From NCBI RefSeq assembly GCF_013294005.1, contig NZ_JABSNK010000001.1, positions 186,001-250,000 of the forward strand: a stretch of 64,000 nucleotides of DNA. Direction: 5' to 3'. The DNA is from Flavobacterium gelidicaeli. Its GTDB lineage: Bacteria > Bacteroidota > Bacteroidia > Flavobacteriales > Flavobacteriaceae. The notes under the pieces are model-generated. The model ran no database searches and was not told where the DNA came from. It saw only the letters and a program-made list of their open reading frames with translations. The translations under genes and the position numbers were made by a program. This document shows, piece after piece, positions 54,804-61,438 of the stretch (position 1 is its first letter; each line of letters starts with the position of its first letter).

Positions 54804-56200
54804 TGAAACAAATTCTTATCCTTTTTCTATTCTTAGGAGCTGTTGCTTTTGGACAAGTTTCAAATACGAACAATTCCAAGGAATTCACTTATAACGAATT
54901 TTTAGGATACGTCAAGAAATACCATCCGTTAGTAAAAACTGCCAACTTGGAAATCAATAGAGCGCAAGCAAATTTGATGATGGCGCGCGGTGGCTTTGAC
55001 CCAAAGATTGAAGTAGACTTTAAAGAAAAACAATTCAAAGACAAAGAGTATTATTCGATACTAAACAGCAGTTTCAAGATCCCTACTTGGTACGGAATCG
55101 AAATTAAAGCAGGCTTTGATAATAACGATGGTATTTATCTAAATCCAGAAAATACGGTTCCTAATAAAGGCTTAACTTCTTTGGGGATAACGGTTCCCTT
55201 AGGACAAGGATTATTCATTAATCAGAGAATGGCAGATGTGCGCAAAGCAAAAATTCAGATGCAGTTGAGTCTTGCAGAAAGAAAACTACAAGCTATCTCC
55301 GTATTGTATGATGCTTCTATTGCTTATTTTAATTGGAGAAAAACCTTCAACGAAGTAAAACTTTATGAGACGTACAATGCCAATGCACAAATACGTTTCA
55401 ACGGAATTAAATCATTGATAAAAGCAGGTGATAAAAGGGCTATTGATAGTATTGAAGCGGGAATTAGCGTAAAAAACCGAATATTAAGTCTCGAGAATTC
55501 AAAACTAAAACTTACTAAAGCCAAACTTGAACTAGCTAATTTTCTTTGGTTGGACAATGCGATTCCGTTTGAACTTTCTGAATTATTGTTACCTGAGAAA
55601 GATTTGGACTTCACTATTCAAGAAACATTAAAAACGAATGACTTAATTCAAAACGAATTCACTTTAGAAAACCACCCAAAGATCAATGCGCTGGAGAACA
55701 AAATTGAAATTCTGACGGTGGAGAAAAAGCTAAAAGCGAATATGCTATTACCCAAAATTGATGTTGGTTATTCTTATATAGCAGAGCCAAGTTATATTGA
55801 TGATTATCAATTTGAGAATTATAAAATAGGATTAAACTTTTATTTCCCGTTGTTTCTTCGAAAAGAGCGCGGAAGTTTAAAACTAGCACAATACAAAATT
55901 CAAGAAAGTGAGTTTGCTTTAAATTTAGAGCGATTCCAACTTTCGAATAAAATTAGTGCTCAAAAAACTGAAATTCAGTCGCTAGCAAAGCAAAACGCCA
56001 TTGTAAAAACATTAGCATCAGACTATAGCCTCATGTTAAAATCTGAGGAACGTTTATTTTCCTTTGGCGAAAGCTCCCTATTTTTAATTAACAGCAGAGA
56101 GAATAGTTTGATTAGCGCACAATTAGCTTCAATTGATTTAGAAAACAACTATTTCGTTTCTAATGCAGCTCTTTTTAAAATCATGGCCAACCCCGATTAA
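54803..56200 (+). CDS. TolC-family outer-membrane channel
   Basis: 465 residues with a signal peptide (ends VAFGQ) and the repeated helical/beta layout of outer-membrane efflux proteins (EFLGYVKKYHPLVKTANLEINRAQANLMMARGGFDPKIE, the second-half repeat starting near LENHPKINALENKIEIL). It provides the exit duct for the tetR-ABC-HlyD-TolC export system and is translationally coupled to the HlyD gene (TAATG). The exported substrate is unknown. Confidence 0.9.
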   Translation: MKQILILFLFLGAVAFGQVSNTNNSKEFTYNEFLGYVKKYHPLVKTANLEINRAQANLMMARGGFDPKIEVDFKEKQFKDKEYYSILNSSFKIPTWYGIEIKAGFDNNDGIYLNPENTVPNKGLTSLGITVPLGQGLFINQRMADVRKAKIQMQLSLAERKLQAISVLYDASIAYFNWRKTFNEVKLYETYNANAQIRFNGIKSLIKAGDKRAIDSIEAGISVKNRILSLENSKLKLTKAKLELANFLWLDNAIPFELSELLLPEKDLDFTIQETLKTNDLIQNEFTLENHPKINALENKIEILTVEKKLKANMLLPKIDVGYSYIAEPSYIDDYQFENYKIGLNFYFPLFLRKERGSLKLAQYKIQESEFALNLERFQLSNKISAQKTEIQSLAKQNAIVKTLASDYSLMLKSEERLFSFGESSLFLINSRENSLISAQLASIDLENNYFVSNAALFKIMANPD

Positions 56201-56215
56201 ATAATTTTAAAATCG

Positions 56216-56223
56216 TACTTTTG
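56216..56223 (+). promoter_or_regulatory. -7 element for map
   Basis: TACTTTTG matches TAnnTTTG and ends 20 bp before the ATG at 56244. Confidence 0.45.
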
Positions 56224-56243
56224 CGATCTGAAAATTAGAAAAT

Positions 56244-57062
56244 ATGATTATAGTAAAATCCCGTGAAGAAATAGAATTAATGCGTGAAAGTGCCTTAATT
56301 GTATCCAAAACATTAGGAATGATTGCTTCTGAAATTAAAGAAGGAGTAACTACATTACATTTAGATAAATTAGCAGAGGAATTCATTCGTGACCATGGTG
56401 CTGTACCGAGTTTCCTAGGTTTATATGGTTTCCCAAACTCATTATGCATGAGTCCAAATGCGCAAGTAGTACATGGAATCCCAAACAATACGCCGCTTCA
56501 AAGTGGTGATGTAATCTCTGTTGATTGTGGTGCTTATAAAAATGGCTACCATGGTGATCACGCTTACTCCTTTGAAATAGGAGAAGTAGCACCAGAAACT
56601 AAAAAATTATTACAAATTACCAAAGAATCATTATACGTAGGAATCCGCGAATTTAAAGCTGGAAACCGCGTGGAAGATGTAGGTAACGCTATTCAAAAAT
56701 ATACTGAAGCACAAGGTTACGGTGTGGTTCGTGAACTAGTAGGGCACGGTCTAGGGCAAAAAATGCACGAAGACCCTGAGATGCCTAACTACGGAAAGCG
56801 CGGTCGCGGAAAACTTTTTGTAGAAGGAATGGTTGTTGCTATTGAGCCGATGATCAATCAAGGCACACGCAACATCAAACAACACAAAGACGGCTGGACA
56901 ATCACCACTGCCGATAATAAACCAAGTGCGCACTTTGAACACGATGTTGCCTTAATCGATGGTAAACCAGAGTTACTTTCTACTTTTGCGTACGTGTATC
57001 AAGCTTTGGGTATCGTAAGTAACGAGGAAGATGAGTTTAGAAAAGTGCCATTGGTTCTTTAG
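56244..57062 (+). CDS. map: Type I methionine aminopeptidase
   Basis: Removes the initiator methionine from nascent proteins. All five metal ligands are present: Asp94 and Asp105 (SVDCGAYKNGYHGDHAYSF), His168 (GHGLGQKMHE), Glu201 (AIEPMIN) and Glu232 (FEHDVALID). The 272-residue length is slightly longer than E. coli Map because of a C-terminal extension common in Bacteroidota. The stop lies 28 bp before the left inverted repeat of the following small element. Confidence 0.95.
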   Translation: MIIVKSREEIELMRESALIVSKTLGMIASEIKEGVTTLHLDKLAEEFIRDHGAVPSFLGLYGFPNSLCMSPNAQVVHGIPNNTPLQSGDVISVDCGAYKNGYHGDHAYSFEIGEVAPETKKLLQITKESLYVGIREFKAGNRVEDVGNAIQKYTEAQGYGVVRELVGHGLGQKMHEDPEMPNYGKRGRGKLFVEGMVVAIEPMINQGTRNIKQHKDGWTITTADNKPSAHFEHDVALIDGKPELLSTFAYVYQALGIVSNEEDEFRKVPLVL

Positions 57063-57090
57063 GGATTCGAAAAGATTCGCAAATTATTTC

Positions 57091-57119
57091 AACACAGATT
57101 CCACAGATTTTCACAGATT
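57091..57119 (+). repeat. Left inverted repeat (three CACAGATT iterons)
   Basis: CACAGATT at 57093-57100, 57102-57109 and 57112-57119. Inverted copy at 57546-57574, one mismatch in 29. Confidence 0.9.
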
Positions 57120-57126
57120 TATTTTT

Positions 57127-57501
57127 ATGGAAACATTTAATTTAAAAGAAGAAACTTACCAGATTATTGGACTTTGCATGGAAGTACATAAAATTCTTGG
57201 TAAAGGTCATAGTGAAAAAGTTTATGGGGATGCTTTGGAATATGAATTTATAAAAAATAACATTCCGTACAAACGGGAAGAGAAGTTCACAATTAATTAC
57301 AAAGAAATAACGCTACCTAGCTTTTATTACGCCGATTTTGTAGTTTTCGAAGAAATCATCGTCGAGCTAAAAGCAATACAGATGCTAAGTAGTAGTGAAA
57401 TAAAACAAACACTTAATTATCTTGCTGCTTCTAAAAACGAAATTGGACTATTAATAAATTTCGGAGAGGACAGTTTGAAATACAAGAGAGTTATTTTGTA
57501 A
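57127..57501 (+). CDS. GxxExxY protein, PD-(D/E)XK nuclease-like
   Basis: 124 residues from ATG 57127; an upstream in-frame ATG (57031) lies inside map and would read through the repeat, so it is rejected. The name-giving motif is G27-H-S-E30-K-V-Y33. With Asp70 (YYADFVV), E80-L-K82 and Q94-T-L-N-Y98 this spells a PD-(D/E)XK layout with the QxxxY motif seen in RecB/Cas4-type nucleases. Activity and role are unknown for the family. The gene sits exactly between 29-bp inverted repeats, unlike any other gene here. Confidence 0.82.
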   Translation: METFNLKEETYQIIGLCMEVHKILGKGHSEKVYGDALEYEFIKNNIPYKREEKFTINYKEITLPSFYYADFVVFEEIIVELKAIQMLSSSEIKQTLNYLAASKNEIGLLINFGEDSLKYKRVIL

Positions 57502-57545
57502 AAAATCTTAATATAATAATCTAACACAAAAAACATATTCCATTT

Positions 57546-57574
57546 AATCTGTGAAAATCTGTGAAATCTGTGTT
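57546..57574 (-). repeat. Right inverted repeat (three AATCTGTG iterons)
   Basis: AATCTGTG at 57546-57553, 57556-57563 and 57565-57572, the mirror image of the left repeat. It ends 14 bp before the next gene's ATG. Confidence 0.9.
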
Positions 57575-57606
57575 TAAATTTTCATCCAATGAAATCCGTG
57601 TTTAAA
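57564..57606 (+). repeat. Direct repeat AAATCYGTGTTTAAA spanning a start codon region
   Basis: AAATCTGTGTTTAAA (57564-57578, end of the right repeat) recurs as AAATCCGTGTTTAAA (57592-57606), 14 of 15 identical and 28 bp away. The second copy encodes residues 2-6 of the methyltransferase. Confidence 0.6.
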
Positions 57607-58353
57607 CTTATACTTAATACCATCCCACGCCCCCTACTTATTCGTTTGAGTTATGTGGCGCGTCCTATAATTGCTTTTACTTTAAAGGGAGATAAATTTA
57701 CTGATCCTATTGATGGAAAAAGCTTCAAATCGATGTTGCCTTATGGGTACGAGACGCAGCGCAATAATGTGCTTTCACCGAGTACTTTGTCACTGGAGAG
57801 ACATCGCTTGTTATGGTTGTACTTAAATGATCAGACCGATTTTTTTACAGCACCACACAAAGTATTGCACTTTGCTCCGGAGCAAGCTTTTTATAAGATG
57901 TTTCGAAATCAAAAGAATCTAGATTATACTACAACCGATTTATTTTCGCCATTGGCAGATGTCAAAGCAGATATCTGTGATTTACCTTTTGAGGACAATC
58001 AGTATGATGTTATTTTGTGTAATCACGTTTTGGAACACATTCCAGACGATACCAAAGCCATGCAGGAACTGTACCGTGTTTTGAAACCGGGCGGAATGGC
58101 AATTTTACAAATTCCGCAAGATTTGAAACGTGCCGTAACTTTTGCAGACGATACCATTACCAATCAAAAAGAACGTGCTAAAATATTTGGTCAATACGAT
58201 CACGTGCGCATTTATGGCCGTGACTATTTTGACAAATTGCGTTCGATTGGCTTTACAGTTATCGAAGAAGATTATACCAACAAAATAGCACCCGAATTGG
58301 TTGAGAAATATTGTTTAGCCAAAGGCGAAATTATTCCTGTTTGCTTTAAATAA
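57589..58353 (+). CDS. Class I SAM-dependent methyltransferase
   Basis: 254 residues. Methyltransf_11-type core: VLHFAPEQAF replaces the usual glycine-rich motif I, then TTDLFS, ADICDLPFEDNQYDVILCNHVLEHIPDD (motif II region), ELYRVLKPGGMAILQIP. Preceded by about 45 residues with FTDPIDGKSFKSMLPYGY. Substrate unknown; the missing GxGxG is compatible with a variant SAM site. Its first codons overlap a copy of the neighbouring repeat sequence, but the reading continues without interruption. Confidence 0.83.
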   Translation: MKSVFKLILNTIPRPLLIRLSYVARPIIAFTLKGDKFTDPIDGKSFKSMLPYGYETQRNNVLSPSTLSLERHRLLWLYLNDQTDFFTAPHKVLHFAPEQAFYKMFRNQKNLDYTTTDLFSPLADVKADICDLPFEDNQYDVILCNHVLEHIPDDTKAMQELYRVLKPGGMAILQIPQDLKRAVTFADDTITNQKERAKIFGQYDHVRIYGRDYFDKLRSIGFTVIEEDYTNKIAPELVEKYCLAKGEIIPVCFK

Positions 58354-58380
58354 GTAAAACAAAATTATAAACTTTCCATT

Positions 58381-58429
58381 TAAGGGATTAAGATAATTAA
58401 GTCGCATGCTTAATTTCCTTAATCCCTTA
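58381..58429. repeat. Nested hairpin in the spacer before the SNF2 gene
   Basis: Outer arms TAAGGGATTAAG (58381-58392) and CTTAATCCCTTA (58418-58429), inner arms TTAAG (58397-58401) and CTTAA (58409-58413). No T tract follows on either strand, so it is not a standard terminator. Function unknown. Confidence 0.5.
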
Positions 58430-58476
58430 TTAGTGCAAAATGGTTACCTCTAATCGTTAAAAACCAAACTATAATT

Positions 58477-61383
58477 GTGACAACAGTAGCAAAACACCCT
58501 TTTTGTTTTGATTTGAGTTGGGATGTAAAAAGTAATTTTTACGTTCCAACAGCTTATGTCGTTTCTGAAGGTTTACCGATTGGCTATTTGGACAAAAAAG
58601 CCAGTCCTGAAGTTTTAAAAAGTTATGGCATCGAAATAAATGCTTTATCGAAAGAGGCTCAGAGAGCACTTTCTATTTGTGAAAAATTAACTAGTGAAGC
58701 AGTCGCTAAAAAATTCAATACCGGAAAAACCAAAAAAAGCATTGAAGACCTTCGAAAGGATACAAAACTTGAAACGGGAATTCAGTTGTATCAAGAAATA
58801 CAATTAGCCGAATTTTTAAAACTGGTCAACACTCACTCTTTTCCAATCTGTTTTTCATTAAACAAGGACAAAGATTTTCAGAAAAGTGCTATTTCGACCC
58901 AAAATAAAGCATTAGAAGCTAAAATTCATTTTCTAAAAACAGAAGAAGGCATTACCTATACCCTTCAATTGGTAGAAGAAGAACAGGTTTTTTATCCTTC
59001 TGAAAAGAAAATAGAAATTATTCTGAATGAGCCAGCTTGGTTGGTGGTTGACGATAAATTGGTAACGCTAACTGCCATTGACGCTAAAAAGATAAAGCCG
59101 TTTTTGGGTAAGAAAACAATCGATATTCCCGCTCGAACGGTAACCGAATATTTTCAAAAATTCATCAAAGATATTGTCAAAAAAGTAGATGTTACTGCTG
59201 ATGGTTTTGAAATCATTCAACGCAATGCTATACACAGCTGTCAACTAGAAACAGTACACGATTTCTTTAAAAAATGCTATTATTTGAATTTAAAATTCGA
59301 CTACAATGGCTATTTATTTGATGGCTCGAAAACCAAACATAGCCATTCTGAAATTGATTTGGACGATCCAGAACAAATCAAAGTGATTCAATACAAACGT
59401 AATTCGGAAAGCGAAGGCGCTTTCGAACAAAAACTACTCCATTTAGGTTTTAATAAAACAGATAATGGCTTTTTTACTCTTTCGCTACAAACAGAAAATA
59501 ACACACCACACGACGTAATACAGTGGGTTATAGAAAACAAAGAACAATTGCAATCTTTGGGCTTTGCGTTGGACACTTTTTCATTGGACGGAAAAAAAAT
59601 TCAACCTAACAAGCCTGAGATATCTTTTTCGAATGCGATTCAGAACGATTGGTTTGATATTAAAATCACGATTCATTGCGGAGCATTTAGTTTTAATTTT
59701 AGCGAAATCATTCCGAATTTAAAACAGCAAAACCAAGTATACATTTTACCCGACGGCAGTTGTTTTTTGATTCCGAAAGAATGGATGGTACAATACGCAC
59801 CTTTGGCCAAACTTGCCAAGGTAATTGACAACACATTACAATTACCCAAAAGTAATTTTGCGATTTTGAATACCATTCCCGAATTGCAGTTGGACACAAA
59901 ACCAGTACCAACAGCGGAATTCGTTATTTCGCCATTGGTAAAAGCAACTTTGAGACCCTACCAAACGGAAGGCGTAAAATGGTTGTTGGAACATTATCAA
60001 AACGGCATGGGCGCCTGTTTGGCCGACGACATGGGATTAGGAAAAACACTCCAAACCTTGACTACATTGGTATCGGTACAAGAGCAACTCGAAAACCAAC
60101 AAAGGGAAGCCGAGCAACTAGATTTGTTTGGTAATGTGATTCCGCAAGCCAAAGAATATCTGAAGGTTTTGGTCGTACTCCCCTCTTCTTTAGTGTTCAA
60201 TTGGTATAACGAGGCACGAAAATTCACCCCGCACTTGCGTCGCATACAATATGTAGGTAATGATCGAAAGTTGATTGCCAAGAAACTAGCGCGATACGAT
60301 TTAGTTTTTACTAGTTACGCAATTGCCTCTCGAGATGTTGCTATTTTAGAAAAGTATCAATTTCGTTTTTTAATTTTAGACGAAAGTCAATACATTAAAA
60401 ACAAAAATTCTAAAATTTTTAAGGCGATTAACCAAATCAAAGCTGATAATAGAATCTCACTAAGCGGTACTCCTATCGAAAATTCGTTGGATGATTTATG
60501 GTCGCAAATGGAGTTTATCAACCCTGATATTTTGGGCAGTCATGCTTTTTTTGTTCAGAACTATAAAATTCCGATTGAGAAGAATCAAGACGAAAAAGTT
60601 CTAGCAGAACTCAAAACACTCATTAGTCCGTTTATCTTAAGGCGCACCAAAGAACAAGTTTTGGATGACCTACCCGAATTGACTGAGCAGATTTATTACT
60701 GCGACATGGAAAAAGAGCAGGAGAAATTATACGAAGAAGAAAAATCTAAGGCACGTAACGCACTCCTACGCACAGACGGGACTAAGGCTGACAAAATTAA
60801 TATTATCAACACCTTGATGCGATTGCGACAGTTGAGTAACCATCCTAAAATGATTGATGCCAAATCAGATTTAGACTCTGGTAAATTTAATGCAGTAACC
60901 GATTATTTGACGACTTTAATTCAGTCCAAACAGAAGACGATTGTCTTTAGCTCGTTTGTATCGAATTTAGGATTTTATAAAGAGTGGTGCATTGAAAACA
61001 AAATTAAATTTTGTGAACTTACGGGTGCTACCGATCAAAAAGATCGTGAAATTGCCGTAAACCGTTTTCAGGAACAAGAGGATATTTTGGTCTTTTTCAT
61101 TTCGCTAAAAGCAGGTGGCGTTGGCTTAAATATCACCAAAGCATCGTATGTTTTATTCCTAGACCCTTGGTGGAATCCTTTTGCTGAAAAGCAAGGAATT
61201 GGGCGTGCGCACCGCATTGGTCAATTGAATAAAGTGAACGTTATTCGATTCATATCCAAAAATACAGTAGAGGAAAAAATCATTCGATTACAAGAAACCA
61301 AAAAACTACTTTCTGATTCGTTATTGGATGACAATAGTATGAGTCCGGATATTGAGGCGAATTTGAGTTATATTTTAGAATAA
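58477..61383 (+). CDS. SNF2-family DEAD/DEAH-box ATP-dependent helicase
   Basis: 968 residues starting at GTG 58477. The N-terminal half (about 1-480) has no motif I recognise. The C-terminal half is a SNF2 ATPase: Walker A DDMGLGKTLQT near 515-525, VVLPSSLVFNW, the DEAH-equivalent LDESQY near 634, SGTPIENSLDDLWS, and the second RecA lobe with FSSFVSNLGFYKEW, SLKAGGVGLNIT and DPWWNPFAEKQGIGRAHRIGQ. It probably remodels DNA-protein complexes such as RNA polymerase; exact role unknown. Confidence 0.9.
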   Translation: MTTVAKHPFCFDLSWDVKSNFYVPTAYVVSEGLPIGYLDKKASPEVLKSYGIEINALSKEAQRALSICEKLTSEAVAKKFNTGKTKKSIEDLRKDTKLETGIQLYQEIQLAEFLKLVNTHSFPICFSLNKDKDFQKSAISTQNKALEAKIHFLKTEEGITYTLQLVEEEQVFYPSEKKIEIILNEPAWLVVDDKLVTLTAIDAKKIKPFLGKKTIDIPARTVTEYFQKFIKDIVKKVDVTADGFEIIQRNAIHSCQLETVHDFFKKCYYLNLKFDYNGYLFDGSKTKHSHSEIDLDDPEQIKVIQYKRNSESEGAFEQKLLHLGFNKTDNGFFTLSLQTENNTPHDVIQWVIENKEQLQSLGFALDTFSLDGKKIQPNKPEISFSNAIQNDWFDIKITIHCGAFSFNFSEIIPNLKQQNQVYILPDGSCFLIPKEWMVQYAPLAKLAKVIDNTLQLPKSNFAILNTIPELQLDTKPVPTAEFVISPLVKATLRPYQTEGVKWLLEHYQNGMGACLADDMGLGKTLQTLTTLVSVQEQLENQQREAEQLDLFGNVIPQAKEYLKVLVVLPSSLVFNWYNEARKFTPHLRRIQYVGNDRKLIAKKLARYDLVFTSYAIASRDVAILEKYQFRFLILDESQYIKNKNSKIFKAINQIKADNRISLSGTPIENSLDDLWSQMEFINPDILGSHAFFVQNYKIPIEKNQDEKVLAELKTLISPFILRRTKEQVLDDLPELTEQIYYCDMEKEQEKLYEEEKSKARNALLRTDGTKADKINIINTLMRLRQLSNHPKMIDAKSDLDSGKFNAVTDYLTTLIQSKQKTIVFSSFVSNLGFYKEWCIENKIKFCELTGATDQKDREIAVNRFQEQEDILVFFISLKAGGVGLNITKASYVLFLDPWWNPFAEKQGIGRAHRIGQLNKVNVIRFISKNTVEEKIIRLQETKKLLSDSLLDDNSMSPDIEANLSYILE

Positions 61384-61386
61384 AAA

Positions 61387-61416
61387 ATGCCCGCTAAAAT
61401 TAATTTTAGTGGGCAT
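61387..61416. terminator. Bidirectional terminator between the SNF2 and M16 genes
   Basis: 14-nt arms (61387-61400 and 61403-61416) around loop TA, with GCCCGC/GTGGGC core and one G-T pair. Six A precede it, giving a T run on the minus strand, so it best serves the M16 gene. Confidence 0.8.
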
Positions 61417-61438
61417 TGACAATTAAACAACTAAACTA

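Larger units (their letters stand above)
57091..57574 (+). mobile_element. Candidate single-gene element: GxxExxY gene between 29-bp inverted repeats
   Basis: The 484-bp segment has 57091-57119 at its left end and 57546-57574 at its right; these are inverted copies matching at 28 of 29 positions. Each contains three CACAGATT units spaced 9 and 10 bp on the left and, mirrored, 10 and 9 bp on the right. The only gene inside encodes a nuclease-like GxxExxY protein. No transposase and no clean target-site duplication are visible, so mobility is inferred. Confidence 0.45.

Noticed and set aside
57031..57126. N-terminal extension of the GxxExxY gene
   Set aside because: It starts inside map in another frame and reads through the inverted repeat; homologous character begins at the ATG at 57127.
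57091..57574. CACAGATT iterons as a CRISPR-like array
   Set aside because: Units are 8 bp with 1-2 bp between them and no spacers; the two blocks are inverted copies flanking a gene.
57081..57588. Target-site duplication flanking the GxxExxY element
   Set aside because: The outer flanks are both AT-rich (AAATTATTTC versus AAATTTTCA) but show no exact direct repeat, so no duplication can be claimed.
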